From assembly GCA_019925095.2 (NCBI GenBank), contig CM034414.1, positions 660,001 through 724,000 on the forward strand: 64,000 nucleotides of DNA, in the 5' to 3' direction. The first letter of the stretch is position 1; each line of letters begins with the position of its first letter. A program made the position numbers and the translations under genes. Shown in pieces: positions 12,201 to 27,200 of this stretch. The stretch is from Dendrolimus kikuchii (Eukaryota; Arthropoda; Insecta; Lepidoptera; Lasiocampidae). The notes below the pieces were generated by a model. That model searched no databases. It saw only the letters and a program-made list of their open reading frames with translations, and was not told the DNA's origin.

Positions 12201-15200
12201 AAGAGAATGTTGGCGTAGTTCAGCTATTCCACATCGGACTGCATGTTGGCAAATAATCAGGATTCAAAACACATAATTGCGACCACGACATCTCGCATTA
12301 GAAAACATGAAGGTATGAAGTCACGATCAAAGACTACTTAGCTTTATATTTTGGCGATACCGCCTTTTGCCTACTAGTTATTTTACAATTAATTGATACA
12401 CTGGTATTATAGATACATTTAATATTATTATTTACATACATAACTTAACGCCAGTTCCCTTGCGGGGTAGGCACGAACAACAGAGCGCCATTTAGGCCCA
12501 TTCTTACACACCTCACTTGCTTCTTTGACATTCATAACTCTTGTCATGCACGCTCGTCTGTACTTAAGGCTCCTGACATCACCTTCTGCTAGTACACGAT
12601 AAATTTGATCATGGAAGGTGTGTCGTGGCCTTCCACGACTTCTGCATCCATCCACTTTTGCATTGTATATCTGTTTAGTCATTCTTTCATCATGGATATA
12701 TATATATATTTACCAAAGAACAGCCGAGATTATATGTTTGTAACGGTTAGTTTAGTCTCTTTTAATCAAATAATGGTTCTGTTAACTAGCAACAAGGTGT
12801 TAAAGCTCTTGCTTATAAAAAATAATACTCATTATTATTAAAGTGAACATCACAGACTACGTTGACAAAACGCGTAAGTCGTAACTAAACCAATTCGATA
12901 CTTGCACCATGTTTGATGTCGTACTAAAAATCACTAGTAAGTATCAAAATCATTCTTGACCTAATGAAATTTATTTGCATATGACATGATACATCAAAAT
13001 ATAGGTCTTAAGTTATACATATATGAGTCCACATGTCATTACCCATAGGGTGTGCAAATATTACATCGTCTTAAATTAAAATATTATTTACTTTGACCAC
13101 GGAAAATTAAATGAAATTAAAGTATTGTTGTATCGAGAGTTGGTCTGAAAGAAAATGTCGGGGTGAAGGTAAGGAAAAGAATGCTCCGGTGGTTCGGGCA
13201 TGTGGAAAGAATGCATGATGAAAGAATGACTAAACAGATATACAATGCAAAAGTGGATGGATGCAGAAGTCGTGGAAGGCCACGACACACCTTCCATGAT
13301 CAAATTGATCGTGTACTAGCAGAAGGTGAGGTCAGGAGCCTTAAGAACAGACGAGTGTGCATGACAGGAGCTATGAATGTCAAAGAAGCAAGTGAGGTGT
13401 GTAAGAATAAGCCTAAGTGGCGCTCTGTTGTCCGTGCCTACCCCGCAAGGGAACTGGCGTGAAGTTATGTATGTATGTATGTATTGTTGTATGTCAAAAG
13501 ATAATAATGTTAAATAATTAAATTCATATAAATGTCAATTAAAATAATCATGCACCGCGTAAAAACATTTCTTTAATAACCAATTGCGAAGACTGACTTT
13601 AAAAAAATTTAAATGAGCACTTTTTATGTCAACAGGCAAATTGCGTCCCTATCATTTTCTACTTTATATTGCCACCCTGTAATTTACATATAATCGAATA
13701 CAATGCAAGAAAACTTAACTTATTTGTATTGTATTCTACTCATAGTCCCTCAAGACTCTAAGTAGAATACTGAGCCCAGATCACCGTCTTCGATGGGTAA
13801 GGTGCCCAGAAGGCTGGCTGCGCTTCCTCGCTGGATCGCCATACTGATCCGTTGGCCGAGGTAAGCACCAGCCCTCTGATCACCCGAAGAGTCAATGAGT
13901 CGTTTCGATAAATTTTGGTAGAGGCTCATGGCCTCAGGACCCCACGGTCCAAGCGTCTCGACAGCAAACGGCACAAACATATAACTCTCACAGAGGGTTG
14001 CATATTTGCGCCGCTTGAGTGATTCGGCTGTTTCCGCCGCTGAACCGGCCGATTTAGACGTGTTTGGTAAATGGGATGCGGCCAACGTGTCTACGCAAGT
14101 CGCATCCCACACCAAAGGCTTGCCACGCTGCCAGGGAATTAGAGTCATTCCGTCGGAACGCCTACCATCGTCACGCGCAATACCATTCGGCTCCAATAAA
14201 GCCGGCACGTTAGCGGTGGCAAGCGCTCTGTAATTATGTTTGACCGTTGACAATACAGACCTCTCCCTCTGCGGCCTGTCGGGCTGCAGCGCCGCGTTGG
14301 CCCGGAGGCCGCTGGAGAAGTCCTTGAGCGAGGTGGCGAGGTCGCAGCCGGCGCGCGCGCAGCCGCCGGTCTCGGCCACGCGCGCCGCCGACACCAGCTG
14401 CGCCGTCGCCGACGCCGCCGCGCGCGACGCCTGCTGCATCGTGGCCGACGCCCACTCCGCCTGACCCACACGCACACGTCACTACACTGTGCACCATCCG
14501 GCTCGAAGGACCAATTTCCACGTGCAATAGTAGCTTTCACATATACACTACCATCTCCACAATCATTCCAATTCATACTTGGGAGATTGCTTTTCAGCGA
14601 TGAAACCGTTTATAAATTTATTTTTGCTCTAGGTTTTAGAGTATGCCTCTTGTTTAAAGAGCAAGCATTAATATAGGTAACATTGTATTAAATTTTGCAT
14701 ATTGCAAACTATCCCATCTCCCGGGATGATAAGTATCTAGGTCCCGTTTCGGTATTAAAACTACATATGTACAAAATTACAGCAAAACCAATCCAGTACT
14801 CCAGTAGTTTTTCCGTGAAAACTTAACAGATAGACAGACCGAGTCACTATCGCATTTTTTATAGATTGGCGTACAATAAAGTATTATCTATCTATATGGC
14901 AAACAAACAGACAGCCCATCTAATGGAAGGTGATTGCGGTCGCCTTTAAACGTTTGCAACACCAGGAGTGAAGCAAACGTGTTGCCAGTCTTCGTAAAGT
15001 GATAGAGTAAGTGAGTCAGACGTGGGATAAAGGAATCATCAGACAGGAGGAAGGGAAGTGGGCTATCGGAACCCTCACTCATCGCACGAAATACAATTAG
15101 CTCAAGGCTAACCGCTTCACGCCGATATTGTGTAAAAGCGTGGCACCATACCGATCGAACCAGGCTCAAGAGCTGTAATCAAAATGACGATTCGCGTAGT

Positions 15201-18200
15201 AGTATCGCGGACTGATTCTCACACTGACTGTGTGAGTAGCGTGTGTGTTTGCATGAGGAGAAAAGGAATTGGGAAAGATGATATCTGTCGACAGATGGCG
15301 TTACCGATAAATATAACTATAAAAGAAGATAACTATAGAATAGAAAAGAAAAACTCTAACACTCGCTAAGCGCGAATCGATCTCGTATATTACAAGCAAA
15401 ACTGAAATGCGTCTTTGAAGTTCGTACACGTCATTGCTTAGAACACAATTATAAGTTACACAAAGTGAAGAAGAGAGTGTTGCTCTCTCACTCGGCCATT
15501 ATGCAGATATGCGTGACATCTCTTTTGCACAACACATTGTAAGGTAATAAACGTCAACATTTAATTGGAGCGGCGTAAGCTCACGGAACTAACTTCAGTT
15601 GAAACGCACTTAAGTTTTGCGCGTACTGTACACAGCTAGAAATACATATTTGAATGACAAATATCGTAGGCTCACCGTCTGTCCGGGCAGCGGCCTCAGC
15701 TCGAAGGCCCTGGCGGCCTCCTCGAGCTCGTCCAGCTCCGCTTGCAGGGAGCGGATGATCTCGGCCGCGGCGTCCAGCTCCAGGCCCTTGCACGAGATGC
15801 GGGCGCGGCTCACGGCCGACCTGACCACGGAGGACAAAGTAAACTCATTATATTATAGACTAAGAGTTTGTCAAACCCTAGGCAGTAGCTTCATTTTAAT
15901 TGCGCAAAAACTTAATTCAGTTCTTTACATATAATGATAACAAAGAAACTAAGTCCATATAGTCTAGACCCAGAGTTCCGCAAAGTACCGCGGCACACTG
16001 GTGTACCGTGGTCATTAGTTGATGTGCCTCGGGTAAATAAGATTATGCTGCAATTTAAACTTTAGGTTTGTTGATTAACAATAAATATTGTTTCGATGAT
16101 TAATAAATAAATGTTGATTAATATTATTTAAAAAAATGTTTTTTATTTGTAGTGTAGCTCCAAAAAATTTTCTAGATGGACCTTGAACACAAAAAAATTG
16201 CGGAACTCTCGTCTAGATAATTGCCCAGCAAAATATAGAGGTGAGTCGAAGCTAACCAGATTTGAAGTGAAACAACGAATGACATGTTGTTTATGACAAC
16301 GTAGGTATTTGTTAGTGAATTGAAAAAATGCTATCGCAGCGCCATCTGTTTAGCTAATCAGTCTATTCTATGGTAACGACATAATTAATCGGGGTAAAAA
16401 ATATCCTAAGTTACGCCCCGGGATATAAGCTAACTCTACGTTAAATTTCATTTAAATCTTCAGTAGTTTCACGTGATACTCTAACAGACTGACAGACAGA
16501 CAAAATAAAAAAAACTGCATTTTCGGAATAGCTGGTCCGAACTATCCCCCCCCCCCCCTTTTTTAAATATTTTAAACGCACTGTACAAACTCGAGCCATT
16601 TACACATTTATTATAGCATTGATATGACTCGGGTGTATGTGCGAGGAGACCCCGCCGAAATGACCAGATTTTTTTTTATCCAGGAGATCAGCAGACTGGC
16701 CGACGGCCCACTTGATGGAAAGCGGTTACCATCGCCTATGGACATTTGCTTCACCAACGGTGCTACAAATGCGCTACTGCTCCCTTAAGGGAGACTGGAA
16801 CCTGGTCACTAATGCCGGAACACAACTCAAGGTTGTTATGACGACATAGTTTAGACCAGGGGTGGTAGCCACCCAGTCGGGCAAACACTCTACCACCTGG
16901 CTGTGGGTTGTTTTGTCGCCTCTTACGACAGGCCGCCACAACGCAGGAAATTGTATTCTTTCTCCGTTCCTGCACGGATAGGTGCATATTCCGGGTTGCA
17001 TTTCTTTCCGGGATGCATATGTGTGGTCACTTCAAAATTCTCGATTCCACCATAATATTACACAATCAATATGATAGATAGAAAAAAAAATACCTCAGAT
17101 CGGCGCAACTGGTCGTGAACTGATGAGTGTTGTCAGCTAGGTGCTTGGATGTTGGGGCGTCGTTGACCGTTGGCAACACCCCGCGGGCGGCCGCGATCAC
17201 GTGGCCACTCGGCTACACACAGACACACAAACAGGATTTGATCATCAATATGACCTTATGACGTAACATCATGACAACATACTTCTGTACATGTTTAAAA
17301 AAAGAGCCTGAGATAGACAGGAGAGATGATAGTACGTGGTTACACGAGAGGTGAAAGTGACCTATTTAGGCACGCGATGGTTTGGCGCACTACGGTAGCG
17401 AGGGCGCTAGCAGTTAACCTTCTATAAGAGCCACCAGCTACCCTCAAATTGCTGCGCCAAAACCAAGAGAATTCTGTCGTCTCTTTTACTCTAATACAAA
17501 TTCTACGTAGTTAGAGGGAGAAAGCATCAGTTCAACGTTCGCTTATCTGTATTTGACCACAAACTTGTAGGACTTCCCAATGAGCCCTGTGCAACAGTTC
17601 GGCAAAAAATTTGTGATGGTTCAGTCTTACAAGTCAAAGTGTCTAAATAAGCTTTTCACAGGTTAACAGTCTGCATTTCATAATAAAACTACGTTTTAAC
17701 GGTTTTAAGCACGGTAATTTCTTTGATTTTTATCATTTTGACTTTTCAGCCACTTTTCAGAAGACAAAGATGTAAAGTGTCGATGAGTATTGTTAAAGTT
17801 TTATTTAGCCTACCGCCAATTTGTTCATTTTATCAATTAAATGCCATAGCAATACATACCATGAAAATGAACAATTGACGGTAGGCTAAATAACATTTAA
17901 GCGCGCTTAAAACAGTTAAAACGTAGTTTCATTATGTATATTAATCGCGAAAACTTACGAAAAGAATATACCTAAGTTCGTTTGTTGTCTGTTGAGTTCA
18001 TGAAGTTAAAGCATAGAAAAACAATATGCGGTGTTATCACTTCTTCCAGACAACCTTGGGATGGAATAGATGAAACACGTGACGTGTCGAGCCTTTACCG
18101 CCATTTTATTGTAAGCGACATTTGGACCTAAATACATTTTTGCTTGTACAGGTGATTTAAACATAAGCGACATTTGGACCTAAATATATTTTTGCTTGTA

Positions 18201-21200
18201 CAGGTGATGCAAAAGTAAGCGACATTTGGATCTAAGTATATTTTTGCTTGTACAGGTGATGCAAAAGTAAGCGACATTTGGACCTAAGTATATTTTTGCT
18301 TGTACAGGTGATGCAAAAGTAAGCGACATTTGGACCTAAGTATATTTTTGCTTGTACAGGTGATGCAAAAGTAAGCGACATTTGGACCTAAGTATATTTT
18401 TGCTTGTATAGGTGTTTCAAACTATTATTAAACAAAATAATAGTTTGAATCACCTGTACAAGCAAAAATATACTTAGGTCCAAATGTCGCTTACAATAAA
18501 ATGGCGGTAAAGGCTCGATGTGTGCAAGCCACCGATCCGCGTCGGACAAGGGTACGAGTGCGGCGGGTGTACTGTTACCTGCAGGAACGCCTCGGAGGCG
18601 GAGATGAGCTCCAGCTGCGCAGCCGCCTCGCCCGGCCTGCCGCCGGCCACCTTCACGGCGTCCACCACGCGCGGAATCTGCTCGTTCAGCGCTTTGCACT
18701 CCTCCAAAAACGTCTCCTACGAAATAAAAACTAATTATTTTAACGTCCTTTCGAAAATATGTTCATTTAAACACAAAACTTCTGAAAAAAAAAATTACGA
18801 GTATTTATTTTTTTCATACTATTTTACGACTCCAAAATAATTGAAAAAAAATTCATGAGTCTTAAAAAAACATATTTCAAAAACCAGGTCAACATTTCTG
18901 GGTTTTTTTTTTAAAGTTGACTTTTCATCCCGGAATTACAACAACAAAAGTATCATTAACTCATGCCCTTTACTCCCAAGCACTAAAAAAAATACCACCA
19001 TGTATTAATTTATAATTTTGTTATTGAAAAAAAATTGGTTTTTTTAGAAAAACTCGAAAACTATTCAAGAGAGACTACCCAAAAGATTGGGTAAATAATT
19101 TTTACTTGCTGACAAAACGATTCTCATAGTAAAAATACAAAACGCCGCGGGGGCAGATTCCTTTTACAAATTCGACTATACCCTTTTTAGGTGTCAAAAA
19201 ATCTAGCATAACCAGGAGGCCGAGACGTCTTTCACAGGGGATAAATTTGAACATTTTTTTTTATTTATTTGATCGATGATAAATATATTATTTATTGCAG
19301 AAATACAGCAGACAGGCAGACGGGTCACTTGATGGAAAGCGGTTACCATCGCACCAAAGGCTCTAAAATGCGAGAGACTGGAACCTGGTCACTAATAAAG
19401 TTGTCATGGTGGCATACTCTAGACCAGGGGTGGTAGCCGTTCAGTCGGGAAAATACCCTACCACCTGGCTGTGGGTTGTTCAATAAATATAGTTGCAACT
19501 CACTTGCAGGTACTTGTTGGTGTTGTGCTGCGTCGCGTTGTGCGCCGACGTGATCAGCTGCGTGGCGCTGGAGGCCGCGCGCCGGGCGCTCTCCTGCCAA
19601 ACAAAACAGTGTTCAATGTGTATACTAATCACAAAGTAATAGGCCCGATTTGACAGTTCTCCTTATAACGTATTTACCAAATTAATGGATTATAATTGTA
19701 TTAATAATAATAATTTTTACCCGCAGGGGGGCTTTGTGGCGAAGCCTTAGGTGGGTAGCGACACCACGTACCTGACTCCGGAGGCCAAGGCAAGGCCCCC
19801 CTCCTCCGCCCCCGCCGTGCTTGCCTTAACCAGCCGGCACGGAGTGGAGATCGCTAGAGCTAAGCTGTCTTCTATGGCACTTTTTGGGGCTCATGCAGGG
19901 AGTGGCGAGTCACCGTCTGTCCATTTCTCCATGTTCCCTGAACATTGCGACGGACAGACGCCATTGTCCCCACATACCCAACATTGTTATATGGTGTAGA
20001 CAGGGATAATCGCCGGTCAGTGTCACGCCACATTTACATTAAATTTGTCAAGGGGCCTCTACGTGTTGGCCTTCCCATGGCCCCACGCAAGCCCTCCAAA
20101 TGTCCGGGCCATTTTTATGGCTCGTGGTCTTGAAAGACATACAAATAATAATAATAATAATCGGCAGACAAACACACACATTGTATATCCCCAAATTAAG
20201 CAAGTTACGCTTGTGTTATGGGTAATATACAACGGACTACTCTGGGGCCGATCCCAGACACCCAGACTAACGGAGAAAATACGTTTCCGAAATTTACTAC
20301 ACCAGGAATCGAACCCGGAGCCTCTGGGTTGCAGTGAGGTAGGCCGGGGAAGGCTTAGCCCGCTCAACCACAGGGGCCGTCTAATATAATATAATATAAT
20401 AAATAATATGGCTGGTGCTCTGTTAAATAGTATACATATATATTATATATGTATGTATACTATACCGTAATACCGAAGTACGAAAGACAGTTGGTCTGAA
20501 AGAGAGTGTCGGGGTGAAGGTAAGGAAAGGAATGCTCCGGTGGTTCGGGCATGTGGAAAGAATGCATGATGAAAGAATGACTAAACAGATATACAATGCA
20601 AAAGTGGATGGATGCAGAAGTCGTGGAAGGCCACGACACACCTTCCATGATCAAATCGATCGTGTACTAGCAGAAGGTGATGTCAGGAGCCTTAAGAACA
20701 GACGAGCATGCATGACCAAAGCTATGAATGTCAAAGAAGCAAGTGAAGTGTGTAAGAATAAGCCTAAATGGCGCTCTGTTGTTCGTGCCTACCCCGCAAG
20801 GGAACTGGCGTAAAGATATGTATGTATGTATACTATGTAACAGAGCAGCAGCGCATTTGTAGCATTTTGTGTTCCAAATGTCGATAGGGAGCTGTTACCA
20901 CTTTCCATCAAGTGGGCTGTCTGCCTGTCTACTGAACTCATGCAATAAAATATATATATAGGATTTTGGCTACGTCCCATTAGAGACTAACAACGGCCAT
21001 GTTCACGACCGCGATGTTTCCCGTTCCACTTGCTTGCCAGCGTTGCAATCGTAAACTCAAGTGGAACGGTTAGACGACCCACCTCTTGACATAGGTCGTT
21101 GTGAGCGTTTTGTGATCGAAAATGATGACGTCATTAGTGACGTATTCGCCACGACCACAACGACCGCGGTCGCCTTGTGGAACGGCAGACGGGGTATTTT

Positions 21201-24200
21201 GGGGGTGGTAACCCATTGGTGGAACGCGCTGTTTGTGATCTTTTGATTTCTTTTAAGTTAATTACTTTTTGTGTCACACAAACACATCACAAGATCGATA
21301 TGGAGAGTGATAGCTCCTTACATCGCCTTTCGCGTGCCGCGTGCATTTATCACGCACCACAATTAATCTATTGAATTTTAATTATTTCACACTTATAAAA
21401 TGTTAACAATATATAAAAACTAAACTATATAATAAATAAGTACATATACAAACTAAAATTAAACTATACAATCTAGTATAAGATACGATTTTTCCAATCA
21501 TTACTGTTTTCAATATATATATATATAGTGTAAACTCCATGTAACGTCACTCTATTTAACGACAAACTTCCTTAAGCATCGAAATCAACTTAGCCTTGGT
21601 TGGTTTAGCTTCCATACAATGATACACTCTATATAGCATTACACCCACTCTCAATAACGACAACAATTAAGAAATAAAAAGTACCTCTTAAGTTGCCAAA
21701 ATTAGTAAGAACTGTGCAGCTGTGTACATTCTTTTATCGCTTTATTATCCTAGCCCGTAATAAACTCGACTGCCGGCATCATTCATACCAAAATTTCTAA
21801 GTACTTCCTTTATCAACAAGATGCCTCAATATCTCAAGATATGAATAAAATAAGTAAAAAATACAAGAAAATTACTGGTGCGGCAAAAGATGTCAGGCAA
21901 AAATAACAGACTTGTCTCCATTTAACGACAACTCTCTATAACGCCTTAAAATTCAATTCTTTCTCATTTTATCCATTCTAGTAAATCCACACATACATCT
22001 CAACGTTCTCCCCTTGGCCGAGTCGAGGACAAATTCTTAAGACTGGGCCCCTGAAAATGGAAGTGGCTTACCTGCAACCTGGCGACCTGCGAGCCGACGA
22101 TGTCCTGCCCTTGCGCGTAGTCCACGGTGATGTAGCGCAGCTCCTCGGCCGCCTTGCGGAGCGCCTCTTGCTTCTCGCGGTCCTGCAAAAGTCAAAAACA
22201 ATAATTCTTCTTCTCATTCATTCATTACTAACATTATGAAGAGGAAAGATTTGTATTTTTTGTATGTTTGTAACGAATAAACTCAAAACTACTGGACAGA
22301 TTGCAAAAAATCTTTAAAATATATGGCGCCTCATGTTATTGTTCTCTCGGTTTTTGACGTGTATTTTAAACATACTCAGTCGTTCACTGTCATACACTCA
22401 TTCACGTAGTCACCCACTTAGTTATTCACTTATTCGCGTAGTCACTCACTCAGTCATTTTTTTACTTCACGTATTAATATATAGATTAATATTATAAAGA
22501 GGAAAGATTTGTACTTTTGTATTTTTGTAACGAATAAACTCAAAAACTACTGGACTGATTCCAAATTCTTTCACCATTCGAATGCTACATTATCCCTGAG
22601 TAACATAGGCTATATTTATTACTAGAAACAATAAGGACCCCTACTAAAACTTCAATAATGTAACCCAAGGTGTAAAAATATATGTAACCATATTAAATGT
22701 TTCCTCGTTTGCCCCCACACTTACAGACCTGGAATAGTAAATTGTTAGACGAGAGGTGAAAGTAACCTATTTAGGAATGAGATAGTCAGGCGCGTACGAA
22801 TGCCTAAATAGGCCTTTCACACGAGGTTAACACTCTGCTTTTATATTATTATCTAAAATCATTCCCCAGAGAGGAAAAATACTGTTTTCATCCTTGTGAT
22901 TAGGCAACTCCAAACTTACTTTCAGAATATGTGAAATGAAAAAAAGATGAAAGTAACCTGTGGTGAAGATGCGCACTGCCTCGCGGCCTCGACCATCCGG
23001 GCGGTCGCGTCGGCCAAGAGCTTCGCGGCGGCGAGCAACTTGCGTTGCGAATCCGACGGCTGGTTCTCCGCCTCCGTCTGGAACACACCCAATTGGATAG
23101 ACGACCACAATTAATTCTAACACCAAAACTATCATTTTTTCAAAAAATGATTCTAAACAATAACGACTAATGCGTTATCTAGCTTCTTTTACTTGTTGTC
23201 CTCTATTCTATAGCGAAAATTTCCGAAATTAGTTGTTTTACTTTAGTAATCGACTTCATATTATTATATAAGCTGCGTAACCGATTGTTGCTATGTGAAG
23301 TTTAGGAAAGGTTATAAGCGATATAAAGATGGATGATGAATTAGAAAAGATAAAACAAACGGCTGAATGAGAAGTTTCTCGATCTGAAAACGTAATACGT
23401 GTGATGAGGTATTTAAAAATGAATAAATATTTAGGGTAGTTCTTTAAAATTGTGTCCTTTCATCTCGACATAAAAATAACAGCAGCAGCTCATAAACGTC
23501 TTACGTAAGTTGGTTTCGGGCTTCGGTTACGAGAAATACGAAAATATCCAAATAAGAATATTACGATATCGTATCTTACCCAATACATGACAATACAGAA
23601 ATACGTGACAATAAAGTAGTAAACAATTATAAGTAAGGCTGTATAAAATACCGTAGTGAAGACCGTACCGTACGAAAACATAGAAATAGCTCAGAAATGT
23701 TTAGTAAGTAAGGAATCTTGTAAAATTTGGAAAAAAGAGAAAAACGTGATAAGCCCGGACAATCCAGTTCATCCGGAAAGAGGGAGAATTTAAAAAAAAA
23801 ATACATGACAATGCCAGATTATGATAAACAAAAACTAGTTTTCTTCCTTTGTGCGGTTCTGGTTTCCATACCTTGATGTTAGTGATGAGATGGGCGGTGG
23901 CCTGGCCGAGCAGTCTCGCGTGGCGTACCATCTCGGCGGCGTCGCCGGCGACGACCACACGCTCGCTCGCGGTCATCACGCTTTCCACCGAACGCTCCGT
24001 CACCGTGGGCTGAACGCGACGATCTAAATGGATAACAATTTATTCAATAATCAATAAAATTAAATAATTATATGGGTTCTAAATAATAAATCAACTGAGT
24101 TTATAATAAGTAGCTGACTGTATTTATATAGATTAACACTGAAAGTTCTTAGAAAATCAAAAACTGAGCAAACTAGCAAGTTATTATTTTTATTATATCT

Positions 24201-27200
24201 TTTCAAAATAGTTTCCGTTCACATCAATACATCGCTGCATTCGATAGAACCACCGAGAAAAGCACTTTGCCCACTCATCCTTAGGGGTCTCTTCGATGGC
24301 CTTCTGGAACGCAGCCACTGCTTCCTTGGCGTCCATAAAATGTTTTCCTCGAAGTTTTTCTTTTATTTTCGGGAATAAATAAAAATCGCAAGGTGCGAGG
24401 TCGGGGCTATATGGCGGGTGACCCAGCAATTCCACGTCTGACGACGCCAAATAGTCGATCGTTCGCCCGGCGGTGTGCGAGGAGGCGTTGTCGTGGTGAA
24501 GGAGGATCCTACTGCGAGGTCGTTTCTCTCGAACTTTTTCCAAGACAAGTGGCAAACATTTGTTAGTATACCACTCTGCAGTAACTGACTTTTGATCTTC
24601 TAAAACAATTGTCGCATAATGACCGGTCCTTCCGAAGAATGAGGCCACCATATTTTTTCCTACACTTCGACCTCTCTTCAATTTAGTTGGCAACTCCTCG
24701 GAAGGAAACACCCACTGAGCAGATTGTCTTTTGGTTTCCGGATCATAGCAATAAATCCAGCTTTCGTCACCCGTAAGTATGTCGAACACAGCTTTTGAGT
24801 CACCTCCGTTAAATCTTTGTATCATTTCACGGCACCAATCAACACGACGGAGTTTTTGGGCCTCAGTCAAATAATGAGGTATCCACCGGGCACAAAGCTT
24901 CCTAACGGCTAAATGTTTGTGGAGGATTTTGTGCACTTGAGTCATACCGATGCCTAAACTTGTCCGAATCTGCTGATAGGTTACTCTTGGATCAGTCTCT
25001 ATCATACACCGCACAACACTGATGTTATCTTCAGTCGTCGCCGTAGAAGGCCGTCCCTCACGCAGAGCATCATTGAGATTGGTGCGACCACGTTTAAACT
25101 CATTAAACCAGTTATAAACAGTGGCCCGAGAAGGGGCTTCATCGTGAAAGGCCAATCGAAGTCTGTCATAACATTCTTGTTGACTTAAATGACATCGAAA
25201 GTCATAAAAAATCATAGTACGAAAATTTTCTCGCGTTAAATTCATACTGGCGTGACACAGACAAATTTCAATTTGCCGCCAAATCGTAAAACAAATGACA
25301 AATGAATGAAATTAGTACTCAATAATATTAGCAAAGAGTTCTATTTTCAAAATTTAAACTTATTTTTTTATTATATTCTTTAAAAGTGGCCCGTTCTAAA
25401 AACTATCAGTGTCGCCCTCGTAATAGCCATCTCGAATTGACAGCATCAAACATTGATAAAACGTTTTGTTAAGAAATTTATGGGCCCGAGCGAATCTGAC
25501 ACCAAACTTCATCATAATCTCTGTCATGATATTGTTTGAATCTTTTACGTTACCATAACGGCCATACAATATACAGAATACTTTTTATCTCAAAAATAAT
25601 ATAATTTGAACGTAATCGAAATATACGAAACGGATCGAAAACTGTAGTATAAAATAATCTGATAATATCAGCGCTTAATATAATAAATATACTAAATTAT
25701 TATTACGCCTTATTTCAAAAAAACAATTGTGACAATATTCTTTGCATCAAGGACTCACCAAGTTCACAATGAGCCAAGAGCCTCTCCAGCTCATCGGTGA
25801 CCCTGTGGGCAGCCTGGGTGAGTTGTTCCACACCAGGACCCGCAGCCTCCGGCACCGGCCTACATGCTTCCACCAGCTTATCCACCGCTTGTGCAACCTG
25901 TCTTGCTGCGCTCATTAGCTGCTCACGGCAAGCTGGATTCTGTAGGGTTGGAGCTACCACCTAGACCAACAAACAATTTTAGTGAAACATTCTATTGAGC
26001 CGTTTCATTTATATTGTATTTAGAATATCAAGGATTCTTATTCCTTATAAATTTTAATAATATTGAGAATGTGAAAATTTTCATGCACGTAAAAGACAAT
26101 CATGTTTAATTAATCGGTTACATAATTTACACCGTACGTTCGGGGGAACTTTCATCGTTTTTAACTATGCTTATAAGGACAAAAATAACTTCCACACGAT
26201 TGCCTTTTAAAGTAGTTAAACCTGAAGGAGCAATTATGAAAGAAATTTTATCATTACCTTGGCACAAGCCACCAACTGGCTGGTGGCCAACGCGCAGTGA
26301 GTCGCCGCCGCTATTATATTGTTCTGCAGTTGCTGGTCATCCCTGCATAGCGCTGCCACGTTCTTCGCTTTCAATACAAGAGCCGCTGTCGTGTTGGCCA
26401 CAGCTTTAGCCAGAGAGAGGAGGATATCCTGTTCAGATGGTAAAATATCATCGTATACTACATTCAATCTGTCTCAATAGTTTATCGAACATTTAAAAAA
26501 TTTTGAAAGTGACTTTGAACAATTTTCACGGCGTTGATACTAAACCGATTGTTATAAAATTTGATATATGCTCGAACACGTGTATAATATCACAAATAAA
26601 CCTAGCATATTTTTTTATTCTAAATATAGGATAGTTTCTTCAGAGAGCGCGTCCCACTTTTTAAATGAGCAAAGCTGAATTAGTAGGTTAACTATTCATG
26701 ACTTTTCTGATCCAGAACAAAAAAAAATTTACACACATCACTTATCATCAAAGTCGCCTATCACGAAGATCAGAATCTTTTTTGTACATATGTGCATATT
26801 ATCACATATATTTTCCACAGGGGTAGGCACAGGCAATGGCTCTCCACTTGCTAAGATCTTGGTGTTAATTGTTTACTTGATTTATTTCTTTCATTCGTGG
26901 ACATCTGTTCGAAGTGCCTTTAATTTTTTTATTATTATTAACATCTCCACGGACTCGAGTTCCGTAACTTTTTTTACAACTTAATTTCTATGAAAAATTT
27001 TAGAGTCCATACACGCTTATTGTTTATTTTTGTTAGTGTGTGACTTAATTTAGTGATTTATATGTTATGGTGTACCTTAAGATTAACTTATTATATTGAT
27101 TTATCCTATTTTTAATACTAAACTTATACTAATGTAGAGTGTATCTGTTACATGCTGGTGTTGTGAGGAAGTGCATGTGCAGTGTTGGCCTTATATCTAT

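Noticed and set aside
18388..18699. A 103-codon frame across the minisatellite and exon 22
   Set aside because: Out of frame with talin in exon 22; repeat-driven.
20041..20389. Frames of over 100 codons on both strands
   Set aside because: Lie in a tRNA-derived SINE and a dispersed repeat with no protein-like features.
21840..21960. Coding remnant of a transposase in the family D MITEs
   Set aside because: The short Lys-rich frames are not shared among copies and carry no transposase motif.
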